The notes beneath the pieces are model-generated. The model saw nothing but the letters and a program-made list of their open reading frames with translations, was not told the origin of the DNA and did not search any database. Position numbers and translations under genes: made by a program. Positions 46,573-58,690 of a stretch of DNA of 64,000 nucleotides are shown here, in pieces; positions within the stretch are counted from its first letter, which is position 1, and the number at the start of each line of letters is the position of its first letter. The stretch spans positions 15,773,216 through 15,837,215 of the forward strand of contig CP137670.1 of NCBI GenBank assembly GCA_037976565.1. The letters run 5' to 3'. Source of the DNA: Mesocentrotus franciscanus. Taxonomy: Eukaryota > Echinodermata > Echinoidea > Camarodonta > Strongylocentrotidae.

Positions 46573-47040
46573 CCAAAAACAAGTTGATTTATAACAGGGT
46601 GGAATAGAATTGAAACATGAAGAGGTCTAGCGGACCAAGACTAGTTTGTAATTTTAGTTGGGAGTATGACACACTGACATACAATGCTAATGGCAATCAC
46701 AGCTTTCTACGGGTAACACCCACCACCATCTACCCTGGCTTCAAATATCATGGTATTAAAGGTACTACAATGTACATGGACATCAGACCTACATCATGTA
46801 TGTGTCCTGTTCTGTACATGCACATTGTATGTTTTGCAATATACATATACTTTCTGAAACTATTGCATGCTTCATAACCAACCAACCCAGAACTTTCAGA
46901 GTACTTGATTAATCTGAATTTGTACAAAAATGATTCATGAAAAGAAAAAAATATGTTTAGATGTAAACGCTATCTGAAACAAAGCTACAGCTAGACTAAT
47001 AAATAAACAACCAACACAAGGTCTGAGACATGTAACTTTT
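46573..47040. other. Unassigned interval
   Basis: AT-rich, with no supported gene. Confidence 0.4.
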
Positions 47041-47151
47041 ACACGGTGTCCACACACACAAGAAAGTAATCCCAAAACTCTACAGCGAAATGTCGTATAG
47101 GTGCGCAGTTTGCTACTGCGGTCATGAAATGGAAGCGGAAATGAGAGGTCA

Positions 47152-47308
47152 GGGCCCCGTATTACAAAGAGTTGATATCAATCGCAACTTATTTGCGATT
47201 GATATCAATCGCAACTATGTACATAAGAGATAGGAGACTGCAGACTTGCGATTGATTGGAGGACTTACGATTGATTTGGATCAATCGTAACTCTTGTAAG
47301 ACGGGCCC
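47152..47308. mobile_element. GGGCCC-terminal MITE
   Basis: A 157-bp element running from GGGCCCCGTATTACAA to CTTGTAAGACGGGCCC, with internal inverted copies of TTGCGATTGAT. The word AGGTC lies close to both ends. This terminus style is widespread among small hAT-like MITEs in animals; the family placement is from general knowledge. Confidence 0.75.
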
Positions 47309-47356
47309 AGGTCTCCTTTCGCGATCCGACGTTAAGCCCGCCCAGTTAGACTAGTT

Positions 47357-47574
47357 CCGTCCACACACAAAATTTCTGTGATTAAGCGTGATTAGGCGTG
47401 ATAAGTTATTGAGTTCTAGTTCGAAACGATGCCCAAACCTGCGTTTCGTTATACGATATTTCGTTATACGACGTATCGTTAGTAAGCGTCCACACACACA
47501 ATTTCATCATATAACTATCGCGAAACGGTATAACTAATCACGCCTAATCACGGAAAATGTTGTGTGTGGACAGG
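47357..47574. mobile_element. Foldback MITE with GTCCACACACA termini
   Basis: CCGTCCACACACAAAATTT then GTGATTAGGCGTGAT at the left is mirrored by ATCACGCCTAATCACGG then TTGTGTGTGGACAG at the right, with arms of about 45 bp. A further GTGTCCACACACACAAG at about 47046 suggests a longer element that the 47152-47308 MITE may have entered. Confidence 0.7.
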
Positions 47575-49644
47575 GGGTTAGTCTCTACGGTATTGGCACA
47601 TATGAGTGCTTGCAAAGAAACATCATTTTTCACTGGATTCACTTATATCATTTCTTATACCGGTAGTTATATAGCCTTATACTTATAGCCGGCCTACATG
47701 TATTGGATATTTGTGATTGAAATCTTTATCCAGACCTGTCCATACAATGAACATCTACATGATCTAGTCTACATACCGGTACATGTACATGTAGGCCTAC
47801 ACTTTTTATGTAGAATAGAGATATACACAACTATTGTCACTGGCACAGTCTCACCAAGGAGATCTCTTTGGTCTCACTAAAAATTAAATAAAACCCAAAC
47901 CAGTGCAACCCTACATGTAGCCTGCCTAGCTCACTATCCAATGTACTGACAAATACTTTTATTTTACTTTTGAGGGTCCTTCTCTACAAGTTCATTCATG
48001 TATTTTCAAACTCATAGGCCTATAATATATTCCTAAAATACCAACACCAGGTAGTTCTAAACTCAAGACATGACACTTTGTTCAACTTAGGTTTTAATTG
48101 ATTCAACTAATAGGTTTTAAGTCAAGTTTGATTTCAAACTTCACCCTTTTAGGACAGGATATATTTTTAGGGTTGAATTTCATCACATATTGTTTTTCAG
48201 ATAAGCACCAATGATATTTTTCCTGTATTGCTACATGTACATTGTTAAAATAAAATGTAATGTCTCTAAAAACAATGTTCATGGACAAGAAGATTAACGA
48301 GAAGTTGAATAAATGGCAAATTTTGATTGAAAGACAATGATTTTGAATTTCTTAATGTGCTGCCTATTTTATTGATTTCAAAGCTTATTTTTCTTTATAA
48401 AATTCCTGGCATCAAACACAATATAGTCATGAAACAAAACGGATGCAGTTGTGCAGAAATGTTACCCTTTCTAATCACGCATCTAGCAATTTTTAGCATT
48501 GTATTTTGGATGTAAATCGCAAGTTATTGAGCCTTTTTGAGCATTTATTCACTGACTTTTTGTTATTCCCATGGTTTGCCATCCAAATGAACATGTCTAT
48601 CCAGTTCATAACCGAGCTTTTCTCTCCCAAAAGAAATCCAAAAATATCCCAGATCCTCCTGTGACTGTGCTCATCTAAATGTTGGAATTCCACTAATGTG
48701 TATTCTAGCTTTACAGCTCAGCCTGGCTAACAGCCTGGCTAACTCACCCATGGCCAGTAGGCATTACCTAGTCTACCAATTCACACTCACTTTTTGTTCA
48801 ATACAAAATTACCGGTACATGTCTTCTTCCTCCGACCCATGCAGACCTACTGCTCCTAGCTACTTGGTCAACAATATACCAATAATTACCCATTTTTACA
48901 ACAACAAAAAGCGGATAACACAGATTCACATATTTGAGAACATAGTGGAAATATGACACTTTGATGTGAAGTGACGCCATAATAATGCTGTTACAAAGTT
49001 TTTTACCAACATCCAACGCTGATCAATTTAAAGAGAAATCCAACCTTGATAACAAACTTGTTTGGAATAAGGCAGAAAAATCAAAGAAGCCTACTGATGA
49101 AGGTTAAAATGAAATTGGGAAAAAATTAGAAAATTACGAATTTTTGAAAGTTGCAATTACTATAGGTATGAGCCCTTCAAATTGGCTGACTTGATAATGT
49201 CTATGTGATGTAGTGGCGTACAACTTTCACATTTGCTCTAAATACACAAAAGGCCTAAATTTCAACTTTTCATAAATGTATGAGTCGGGATGGTCTTTTT
49301 TTTTAGAGGACCTGTAATAATGTACTCTCCATGATATATTTTGTGTAGTGCCCAGAGGGTGAAGGCACTGGGAGAAAAACAGAAATAAGTGATATTTTTG
49401 TACGTGACAAACGGGAGAGTAATCTGTCACTACGTCACAATCCATTGACAACATTGCCGATTTGAGATTCACATAGCTAGAGTGATCTCAAATGTCAAAC
49501 ACTCATAACTTTCTTAATATTGGTCCGATTCATTTCAAACTTTCGCCATTCTGTTTCTCTGATTTTTTCTGCTTTCTTTCAAATAAACTTATTAAAAGGG
49601 TTGGATTGCCCTTTACTAGAAGAAGTACCCGTGAAGCTATTTAA
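47575..49644. other. AT-rich interval without recognised genes
   Basis: Several TACATGTA-type words occur. No exon, RNA gene or transposon terminus was supportable. Confidence 0.5.
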
Positions 49645-49650
49645 TAAGTA

Positions 49651-50385
49651 CCGTATTTACCGGCGTAAAGGCCGCAGTATTTTCTCTTCCGAAAATATCA
49701 AAAAGTCTGGGTGCGGCAAATCCGCAACAACAATCGGCTGTTAAAACAGCACGTAATTTCGTACATATGGACTACCAACGGTACTGACTGGATCTATACC
49801 AGTAGGCCTAATGGTACAGGACATTTCTAGATTAACTCCACACATCTTACCGACTATTTCATGTTGCATTGTTGACATGAAGTTTTGTTGATCTCGTGAA
49901 TAAACTTAATTACCTATTTTTAACAAATTCTACCGGTAGATCTAGATTTAAGTCCGTGCCATTGCATTGCTAAAAGAAGGGACCGTTACAGAGCTACCGC
50001 GCAACGTAACTGCGCATCCGGACGAAGTCTGATTTCTTTGTATCCATTTCACGTAATTTCGTAGGTAGGGTAATAAATAGGATACCAAAACTGCCTGCGA
50101 TACAGTACTAACTTCAAAATCAATGAAGATTTGCTAAATTACGATCAATTTTGCGGTAAAAAATTTTTTTTACTGTAAATTTTATAAAAACATTGATGAA
50201 TTTGGTATCAGTTTGTAGAAAAAATAGTTTTCTACAAGAAATTTACGATAATTTTGTTTGGTCTGTTTGGTTTTTTTTCCTTCCATTTTTTTTTTTTATT
50301 TTTTTTTTTATTTTTTAGTCTATGTAATGTCAAAATCGGGGGTGCGGCCTATGCGGCGCTGCGGCCTTATCACCGGCAAATACGG
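49651..50385. mobile_element. DNA transposon (MITE-like) with CCGTATTTACCGG termini
   Basis: A 735-bp element. CCGTATTTACCGGCG then AAGGCCGCAG at the left is mirrored by CTGCGGCCTTAT then CACCGGCAAATACGG at the right. TAAGTA lies immediately outside both ends (49645-49650 and 50386-50391), a 6-bp target duplication. The interior is AT-rich with T runs and has no transposase. The superfamily is unassigned. Confidence 0.8.
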
Positions 50386-50505
50386 TAAGTACTATGAGAC
50401 AACATGTTGTGGATAAAGTCGGAAATATTGAATACCCGTATGATAGACTTCTGTAGTGATTTTCAGACTCAAACATGCATGTACACTAAGTGTATCAAAA
50501 AGCCT

Positions 50506-50602
50506 GTGAGAATAGACTATCATCAAACTGGTCTGGGGTTAGAGGTCTGTGAGAGAGTGAGAATAGACTATCATCAAACTGGTCTGGGGTTAGAGGTCAT
50601 TC
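50506..50602 (+). repeat. 51-bp tandem duplication
   Basis: GTGAGAATAGACTATCATCA occurs at 50506 and 50557, and the copies are identical through GGGGTTAGAGGTC. Being 51 bp it keeps frame, but the surrounding frame is not a recognisable gene. Confidence 0.9.
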
Positions 50603-50849
50603 CAGATCAAATTTAGGAATGTGAAGGAATGTGGGCAACTTTAATGTGTGTGTATTTTTTCCAACAAGAATATCGTTACTAAAATTCCTTCATAATTTAT
50701 TCAATTTGACATGTAACCTACATGTAAATTATGGTAATTATAACCTAAATTACGGTACACTGTAATTATAATTCATGGTGCTTATAACATAAATTTTTAG
50801 TTGTAAGATTTCTTTCCTTATTACAAGTTACATGTATTTATGTAATTGT

Positions 50850-50925
50850 CATTTACTGTAAGTGCTTTGGGCCTTAAATGGGGAAAGCGCGGTATTTATA
50901 AGTAATATTAATAATTTTAAAAATA
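50850..50925 (+). mobile_element. LINE/SINE 3'-end fragment (L2/CR1-like tail)
   Basis: TGTAAGTGCTTTGGGCC, then AAAGCGCGGTATTTATAA, then an AT-rich tail match the conserved 3' end style of the L2/CR1 group, comparable with 3826-3880 of the intact LINE. No coding part is attached. Confidence 0.5.
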
Positions 50926-51159
50926 ATGGTAAGTATATATAATAAATTAATAACCATTCAATGTCAAGTTCATCTGGTATTCAAATTTAAGCGATTTGAT
51001 CTTTTCTATTTGCTGTATATACTTACCTGTGGTCAAGGGCGTCAATCCGAGTTTGAGCATGGGGGGGACACAATTACATGTCACTCTCTCTCTAGTTATT
51101 CTGTTTCACGGCATGTACTTTCATTGGTGACCGGTTCATTTATGGCCTTTTTTATCTTT

Positions 51160-52480
51160 GACATTTCATTACATTTTTAGAGAAAGAAGATGATTCGTTG
51201 TACCGTTCTCGACTCTTAATCTTTGACCCCGTTCTCACTCACTTTGAAAGTGGTCTTAGTTAGACCGCTCCAGAGGAACGGGTCTTGAGGAACGGTTTGC
51301 GAGGGTTCACACTCCGAGCAGTTTTTTATGGCTCAAACCGCTCCACGAGTCAAAGTGGTCTTGTTGCTATGGCAGCTCAGGTCAGCGGGTAAATTTTTCG
51401 CGGAATACTAAGCGTATGTACCGTACTACATGTTTCGCGTGCAACGTCACTAGACCACTTCCGTTCAAAGTACGCTTCCGTTCACACTCGCACGTTAGAG
51501 CGCTCCAAACCGCTCTTAATAAGACCCGTTCCTCAAGACCACCTCCCGAGGTGGTCTTCTGAGCGGTCCAGAAGTCCACTTCCTGGACCACTTTGACCGT
51601 TCTCACTCACCTAAGAACCGCTCCTGAGGAACGGGTCTTAGTTAGACCGCTCCAACGAAGTGAATGAGAACGGGGTCTTTGTCTGAATTCAGTTTCCCAC
51701 CTGCGCGTAAGTTTTGACGTTTCATTAAATTATTAAAAAAAGAAGACGATTCGTTGTACGTACGTTCTTGACTCTTAATCTTTGTAATTCGATTCAGTTT
51801 CCCGAAGCGGAAGCTTTGACGTTTCATTAAATTATTTTAAAAAGAAGATTATTCGTTGTATGTAGGTTCTTGACTCTTAATCTTTGTTTGATTCAGTTTC
51901 CCCCTCCCGTGCGAAGCGCGGAAGCTTAGACGTTTCATTAAATTATTTTAAAAAGAAGACGATTCGTTGTACGTAGGTTCTTGACTTTTAATCTTTGTTC
52001 GATTCAGTTCCCCCCTCCCGCGCGGAAGCTTTGACGTTTCATTAAATTATTAGGGAAAGAAGATGATTCATTGTACCGTTCTCGACTCTTAATCCTTGTT
52101 TGAATTCAGTTTCCACCCTCCCGCGCATAGCCCGGAAGCTGTGACGTTTCATTTACTTATTAGAGAAAGAAGATGATTCATTGTACCGTTCTCGACTCTT
52201 AATCCTTGCCTGAATTCAGTTTCCACCTTCTCGCGCGTGGCGCGGAAGCCGTTTGACGTTTCATTAAATAATTATTAGAGAACGAAGACGATTCGTTGTA
52301 CTGTTTTCGACTCTTAAACCCCAGTATCATGAAATTTTTAGAGAAAGAAGACGTTTCGTAGTACCGTTCTCGACTATTAATCCTTGTTTGAAAAATCTTC
52401 CCCCCTCCCGTGCGTAGCGGAACCTGTGACGTTTCATTTGATTATCAGAGAAAGAAGACGATTCGTTGTCAACACAGAAA
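51160..52480 (+). repeat. 110-bp tandem array inside the hAT-like element
   Basis: Units share GACGTTTCATTAAATTATT, AGAAGACGATTCGTTGTA, TTGACTCTTAATCTTTG and GATTCAGTTTCC with a CCTCCCGCGCG segment. About eight or nine imperfect units start near 51157, 51714, 51817, 51928, 52032, 52141, 52254, 52330 and 52430. Confidence 0.85.
51226..51676. mobile_element. MITE family G, ACCCCGTTCTC termini
   Basis: A 451-bp element inside one unit of the 110-bp array. The left terminus ACCCCGTTCTCACTCACTT mirrors the right terminus AAGTGAATGAGAACGGGGT. CTTTG flanks both ends (51221-51225 and 51677-51681), and the interrupted unit reads continuously when the element is removed. Internal GAACGGGTCTT and AGACCGCTCC words repeat near both ends. 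Confidence 0.85.
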
Positions 52481-52633
52481 GAGAGAGAGAAAGAAAAAAA
52501 AAAGATTTTATCCCCAAATCGTGGGGGTGACATTTCACCACCTGAAAATTCGTGGGGGACATTTCACCACCTGAAAATTTGTGGGGGACGTCCCCCTCCC
52601 GTCCCCCCTGGGATTGACGCCCCTGCCTGTGGT

Positions 52634-53227
52634 AGTTGATAATAATTTACCTTTATCTTCTTTCTACTTTATGATGCACACTCTCTACACATGTATACAC
52701 ACTGTGGTTTACATCATCAGAGTCAATTATCCTAAATACCTACATGAACAGATAATACTTAGTAAAGCAACAACTACAGTGTATTTTTGATAGTGGTTCT
52801 AGATAGGCACTTGGAGGGCTTAAACTGCTTAAGTCCACCCCCCAAAAAAAAAAAAAATTGATTATAAATGCAGAAGGTAGACTTAGAAAATAAAAGCAAA
52901 AAAAAAACCAAGCTACCCCCATTATTCTTCTAAAACCATGGCTGAATACATGTACTGTATTTTCCAGTATTTTTACAGTAAGAATAAGTATTTATTTTAA
53001 ACAAAAATCAAGACATTTAAAATCTGTATCAAAGAGTCTTGTGTAAACTACATGAACATGTACACGTACTGTACACGTACTGTACATGTACACTATCTGG
53101 ATTCAAGACTGATATAAACCACAATGTTGACATTATTCTACCTGTCTCTATATATTTGCCCTTTTACCTTTTGGGCTGAAGTGTGTAGGGGATTATTTCC
53201 AATTGCATGCATTTGACATTAGCATAG
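52634..53227. other. Unassigned AT-rich interval
   Basis: It contains an A run near 52844 and alternating GTACACGTACTGTACATG words near 53060-53095. No gene is seen. Confidence 0.5.
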
Positions 53228-54329
53228 ATCAACCAGGGAGACAGTCTGTCCGCAGGTCCGTATGCAAATGAGCAAATTCGCGATATTTATAAATCGAGAG
53301 CAAAGTGAGGGCGTCGCTGAAATGTTGATCTCGCGATCGGCGAGACAACGAACCTAGGCTAAGGCCTACAGTTAACGCTATGACAGCTTGTGACTACGTC
53401 ATTCTGTCGACGGGATTTCTGGGTGAGTACCTTCGTTGTTTATCTGTGGTTCTAAATATGTAAAATTTATTCCAAAATGAGTTGATTTCGATGAAATACG
53501 AGCATTTTACGAAAATAACATATTTTAACAGTAATTCTGACTGTGTTTAGATGTTGGTGGATGCTGACCCGTTTACCAAATTCTGGCTAAAAACACCGCG
53601 TTTTCTGAACAGTTGAGATGTCTACCTTTCTGATGATACCAATTTGATTGAGGCTTTTTAATGGACAAAATGTGTAATTTAGGACCCAAAATTGACAATT
53701 TTTATCGCTAAACGCGGGATTTACGCTCAAGTGCGTCACATGATTCGTGTAATAAGTATCATGACCGAAACTGACATGAGTTCTGTAGTGTTTTGTTCGT
53801 AGTGGTAGCCAGTCCCACATACTCGTAATGACGTTTGTACTTTTTTTCAATCGAGTGCAAGCTTGTGCTATTTGAATTTTGATCAGGCGCAGGCTATATT
53901 ATATGCAAAATACAGATATGTGAGCAGAGCTGTAATTATTGATTAGATTCGATAACTTTTGTTTTATTTCTAATTCGATGTAGGTCTAGATCTAGTTTAA
54001 TAGTACCAGCAACTAGCAATGCTGATAAAAAAGTGCTTTGAAATTGAATATATTAATTATTATGACTCTGAGTATGACTGAGTATAAAGTACGAGGCTGA
54101 AGTTTCAAATCTCATTTTTGTTTTATTTGCCATAATACTCAAAAGTGTTTCTTCTACTCCAACATTTAATCTCAGAATTATTTGTTTCCTCATTCAAGGT
54201 TCCCCTTTCATCTAACGCCAGGTGCATGTTTACGGAGACTCTATTATTCGTGGACTGGATTCAACAGAAGTGTTTTGTTTGTCAGGGATGTACGATTAGC
54301 TGGCTAACTACAACTTCATCGTTATAAAC

Positions 54330-54545
54330 AGCTCAGTCGTCAACGGCTCCATTATCTACAGCTTTATCATCAACGGCTTTATCATCAACAGCTCCATCAA
54401 CGGCTCCATCATCAACGGCTTCATCATCGAAGACATCTACATCATCAACGGCTACATCATCGACAGCTCCATCATCGACGGCTTCACCATCCACTGCTTT
54501 ATCATCAAGGGCTTCTTTATCAATGTCAGCAGCTAGGACAACTAG
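54330..54545 (+). repeat. TCATCAACGGCT-type simple repeat
   Basis: Twelve-base-like units (TCATCAACGGCT, TCATCGACAGCT, CCATCATCGACGGCT) repeat about 15 times. One + frame reads as Ser/Thr/Ala repeats and the - strand as Asp/Val/Ala repeats. A TAA stop precedes the + frame directly, so a mucin-like exon is possible but unsupported. Confidence 0.75.
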
Positions 54546-55019
54546 GTGTGGACTATCTAGGCGTGTACCATGTGCAATTTGCGATAGATCATCACAACAT
54601 ATACCCACTTATACGCAATACAATCTGTTGGAAAAGCCAATTTGATACACAGCAAATATCCTTCCATTACGAATCATGACTGTATGTGTAATGCCTGATG
54701 ACAGAAATACAGAAGTAAAGTTCATATAAATTACCCACCTTTTTTTGTAAATGTTTTTAAATTTAAATGCAAAAGACAAAAATTACGATATTCTGAACTG
54801 AAATGTGTGACATGTGTCACAACCATCTAGGCTTGTAATGTGTGATAACTTGGTCACCGAATAGAATTTCTAGTACCTGTACATGTACATATTATTTATG
54901 TAATTATGTTGTAATGTATGTTCCTTGAAATATTCCATGCATAACACTGTTATAAAGTTGGATAATAAGCAATGCTTAAAGATTACAAACTTGTATTGAT
55001 GATATTAATAATTTATATT

Positions 55020-55760
55020 ATGAAAATCGTTTAAAATTTAATTTTTCAAAAACAAATGTCGGGCTTATTTCGACACGCAACACAAAACAAAAGGGTGAAC
55101 TCAAAATTAATCTTGATGGAAATATAAAAACAAGTATGTAATGCGCGATATCTTGGAGTTGATGTAGATTTTCACCTTACATGGGATATTCACGTTAAAC
55201 ATTTATGTTGATTACTTTCGTCTAAAGTACATGCATTAAGAAAACTTTGCTCAACTGTAGATAGTAATTTATTTAACACCTTACATTGTATATAAGACAA
55301 CTACCGTATACAATCTTGCATTGATTACGCTTGTTCAGTTTGGGGGAACTGTTCTTCTAAAAACAGGGAATTAATACTTAAACTCCAAAAACTGGCAGCA
55401 GGAAAAGTTACAAATAGATTTGATTACTCTTACCGCACATTTGACCTTTTTTCTGAATTGAAATGGCAAACGTTTGAGCTAAGGAGTGATTACTTCCTTG
55501 CCTCATTATCATACGTGTCTTTACGGTCTTGCCCCTGACAGATTGTGCACTGAATTTGATTTTTTAATTTTTGTAGGCATGGTCTTATTACTAGAAATTC
55601 TGATACATTGAATGTTGTTCAACCAAAGCCAGATATAGAGAGTTTTAAGCAATCTTTTCAATATGCAAGTGGTAAAGTGTGGAACAATTTATCATCTAAT
55701 ATTCAAAATACTTAATTCTTCAACACATTTAAACGCACATATAAGGAGAAAAACTTCTCA
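55020..55760 (+). pseudogene. Decayed non-LTR retrotransposon, C-terminal part of the RT protein
   Basis: In shifting frames the sequence encodes KTNVGLISTR, then YLGVDVDFHLTWDIHVKHL near 55152, CIDYACSVWGN near 55320, LQKLAAGKVTNRF near 55384 and WNNLSSNIQN near 55681. This is the order found after the YxDD motif in CR1/L2/jockey-type LINE proteins. Several stops and frameshifts make it non-functional. It is a different and much older lineage than the LINE at 74-3900. Confidence 0.75.
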
Positions 55761-56059
55761 TGTTTTTATAATTATATCATATTTAAGCATAACATACATG
55801 GTACACATGTATGTTATCATGAACATGGTGCCATGTAACAGTCTGATTATTTCTTAAGTTTTATCCTTTTGAAATAAATGTTTTTTTTTTATTATTTTAT
55901 ATGAATGTGTGACTTGTTTCACTTGTTTCACCTTTGTGATTGCAATTCACAACAAAGTTGCTCTGAAATTCAGTTCAAATGAGGTTATGGTTTAGAGTGC
56001 TTTCAGAAGAGTTGTAATGTTGAAATGCAAAATATGCCAATTGTTTGTAAAGTATGAGA

Positions 56060-56190
56060 AATGTCCATAGAGAAAGAGAGAGGAAAGAAGAAAGAGACAA
56101 AGAGAGGGACAGAGACAGAGAGGGAGAGAGGGGGCAGAGAGAGAAAGGGGGACATAGAGGGGCAGAGAGAGGGAGAGAGGCTGATGAAGG
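56060..56190 (+). repeat. GA-rich low-complexity tract
   Basis: GAGAGA/GGGACA-type runs. They create leucine/serine frames on the opposite strand that should be ignored. Confidence 0.85.
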
Positions 56191-57744
56191 GAGGGTATGA
56201 GTATTAAGAGGTAAATGATCATATCTGATTGAAGCACGTCTGTAAAAACGTAACACAACAACCGAGGCTTCACTAGTAGCATGCAGCAAAACATACATTC
56301 ACCGACACCGTTTTGAACTAACGGGACTGAACAAATTTGGTAGGGTAATTATATTTATTATCACTGGTGCTAAAAACGTACAGGAGATATGGATTTTACA
56401 ACTTGAAGACGAATGATACTTTAATTAATACAGAAGAGTATATTTACGGGTACATAAGGGGTTTCATAAGCCCAAACGACCGAGTTTGATACTGCCTTTC
56501 TATCTCGAGAAACCCGAACGACATAGCAGACAAGCATAGCGACGTCATGCCAGTGGCCAACTGCGCGCGCGTGGAGTAGCCATTTCTGAAGCGGCAAAGA
56601 ACCTGCAGCGTTTCTTGAACATGCACCAGATTCTGGTGGATGCTGACCCGTTACCAAATATATTTCAAAACCATCAGGTTTTTTGAAAGTTTGATTATAT
56701 GACTTTCCCTGTATGTAGTTCCTATTTCGGCTTTTTGATAAAAAAGAATGAAATTTTGCAGTTAAACTACACGTGAATTACGTAAAATTTTCGATGTCCG
56801 ATCAAATTAAAATTAGATATGAAAATCGTTTTGAGTAAAACATTCGTTTGGATTTTCATATAAAATGTTCTTTTATCTAACCACTCTGAAAAAAATTAAG
56901 ACATTTAGAGCTTTTTTAAACGAGATATTACGATCTAAAATCAGGCTGTCAATTGTGCTTTTGTGAGGTCAAGAGGAGGTCACGCTCTTTCACGCTCTGT
57001 GCCTCCTCGATAAACTAGAGCGCTTTATGCGGACCTGCGGACTGACTGGAGATGGGAGGGATCTCCCTGGATCAACGTGTATGTCCAGTTGTATTTGGAA
57101 GGGTTGTAAATTAGGAAAATGTGGGCCTATATACGTGTACAAGTCTATCTTCATAGTTTAATAGTTTTGTTGGATGTTATAGAAGCAGAAAAATAGAGGA
57201 ATATGTCTGTGAAAGTTTGAGTGAATTCCGACATAAGAAAGTTGTGATTTTTTGGAGTCGTGATCAATCAAACAAAAATAGCAACTTCGGTGACGTAACT
57301 TCACATAGCTGAAAAACACAGAACTATGTTCCTTCAGCCACCTATAGATATTAATACAAGTATATGTAGCCTACCTTTTCCGAAGTTGATAATAATCAGT
57401 GCTACAAAGACTTATCTGAATCATGAAGTTAGATCTACACCTACAGTTAACAACTGAATTATTTATACCCTTACCAAGTTTTGTCATTTTTTAAAGTATG
57501 TGAAAAATGTGTTAGTCCCGAATTGTGTTTCTGGGAATGTGACATAGTAAAGCTTACATCTAAAAGTATTCAACAAAGGCATATTCAACCAGTCCACCTT
57601 CATTCTTGAGTTATGTAAACCACAAACAAGGGAAGCACTCTCGGCGGTCTTGCCTGAATTTCACAATTCGATATGATGACAAAATTGAGGTTGGGACATT
57701 ATATATAGGCAGGGTGGCCTATTAGCAGGCCCCAAAAAATAAAA

Positions 57745-58143
57745 TCCTCTGAATATAATTATTAAGTATTTGGCGTCACCTGTGCCTGGGAGGCGAAAAG
57801 CGAACTGAATCACTGTAACCCTCGGGTCTCTCCTCCCGGTATAACTGATTGGGGGGTGTGCAGGTGGACCACTACACCGAGGTTTCCCCCTACTCTTATA
57901 CGAATAGTGCAGTGGGTTCTTAACGTGCAAAGGTGGTGACTCTCCTCTACTCGGGGCCTCCATTTAACGTCCTATCCGAGAGACAGAGTGTTTTCCACTT
58001 AACATAGCCTGCGTCTATGAAACAAGGGGAGGGCACGTTAACACACAACGCAGGCTTCAGTCATCCGCCTGGGTTGGATTCGAACCCGAGATATTTGGTT
58101 CGACAGGCAGACGCTTTACCGACTGAGCCAACTCGCCTCCCTG
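57745..58143 (-). mobile_element. tRNA-derived SINE, copy 1
   Basis: Read on the - strand, it starts near 58143 with a tRNA-like head. An A box TGGCTCAGTCGG (58119-58130) and a B box GGTTCGAATCC (58076-58086) form an internal Pol III promoter. A non-tRNA body follows. The anticodon region does not fold as a standard tRNA, so this is a SINE and not a tRNA gene. The body matches copy 2 at 62765-63590. The downstream end is approximate. Confidence 0.75.
58076..58130 (-). promoter_or_regulatory. SINE internal Pol III promoter (A and B boxes)
   Basis: A-box and B-box matches are spaced about 43 bp apart, as in tRNA genes and tRNA-derived SINEs. TFIIIC binding is inferred from the consensus. Confidence 0.7.
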
Positions 58144-58547
58144 CATTTTGAAGTGAATATTGACTAAGAATCATCAGAAGAATTATTTACTACCCGGTAT
58201 TATTTGTACCAAGATTGATAACTTTAATGAAATATGAAGATATAACAAAATTGATTTATTAATTCTCATATAAAGTTGTGAAAACATACTGGTAATCCAA
58301 GTCTACTGACCTAAAATTACCTTTAACCTTGACTTTGTGACCTGGAATTTGTGTCATATGATTTGTGATACTTGATAACCCTCGGGTATAAGTTTTATGG
58401 AATGTGAACAAAGACTTGAAATTATGCTAAAAATTCAAAATCTTGATGTTGATGCCACAACAAAGTCTAAGTTTGCAGACCTGAAATGACATTTGACCTT
58501 GACTTTGTCACCTAAAAGACTAATCACATGATTGGTGATACTTGATA

Positions 58548-58690
58548 ATAATAATAATAATATTGGATATTTATATAGCGCACATATCCACCATGCATGG
58601 TGCTCAAGGCGCTCCAACTATTACCCCGGCTCTGCTAGGCAGCCGATTTCGGCGCTCACAGCATTCAAGGAATTCCTTCTTACCGAATAG
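58548..58690 (-). mobile_element. SINE fragment with an L2/CR1-like 3' tail
   Basis: On the - strand it reads AGCCGGGGTAATAGTTGG, GAGCGCCTTGAGCACC, TGTGCGCTATATAAATATCC and then an ATT repeat. This order resembles Deu-type SINEs of marine deuterostomes, whose tails are shared with L2/CR1 LINEs. The name is tentative. Confidence 0.65.

Larger units (their letters stand above)
51034..52625. mobile_element. Non-autonomous hAT-like element with an internal tandem array
   Basis: A 1,592-bp element. The termini CAAGGGCGTCAATCC and GGATTGACGCCCCTG are inverted repeats. CCTGTGGT lies exactly outside both ends (51026-51033 and 52626-52633), an 8-bp target duplication as expected for hAT, whose termini commonly begin CAGGG. 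No transposase is present. Most of the interior is a tandem array of about 110 bp per unit, itself interrupted by the family G MITE at 51226-51676. Confidence 0.9.
53233..57070. mobile_element. 3.8-kb DNA transposon remnant, CCAGGGAGA termini
   Basis: The left end CCAGGGAGACAGTCTGTCC then GCAGGTCCGTAT is mirrored by the right end ATGCGGACCTGCGGACTGAC then TCTCCCTGG. The right terminus has about 14 extra bases. Weaker similarity continues inward for roughly 100 bp. ATCAA lies outside both ends (53228-53232 and 57071-57075), a 5-bp target duplication. The interior holds a decayed LINE 3' part, a Ser/Thr-coding simple repeat and a GA tract. No transposase was recognised, so it is either non-autonomous or too decayed. 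Confidence 0.7.

Noticed and set aside
53394..53448. Possible first coding exon: ATG, short open frame and a good GTGAGT donor
   Set aside because: It lies just inside the terminus of the 3.8-kb transposon remnant, encodes only about 15 residues and has no partner exon.
54333..54608. Asp/Ala/Val-repeat protein on the - strand, or a mucin-like Ser/Thr exon on the + strand
   Set aside because: It is a simple repeat. The + frame is preceded directly by a stop, and neither strand shows splice signals I trust.
58076..58143. Functional tRNA gene
   Set aside because: A and B boxes are present, but the anticodon arm and acceptor pairing are not convincing and the sequence continues into a repeated SINE body found again at 62765-63590.
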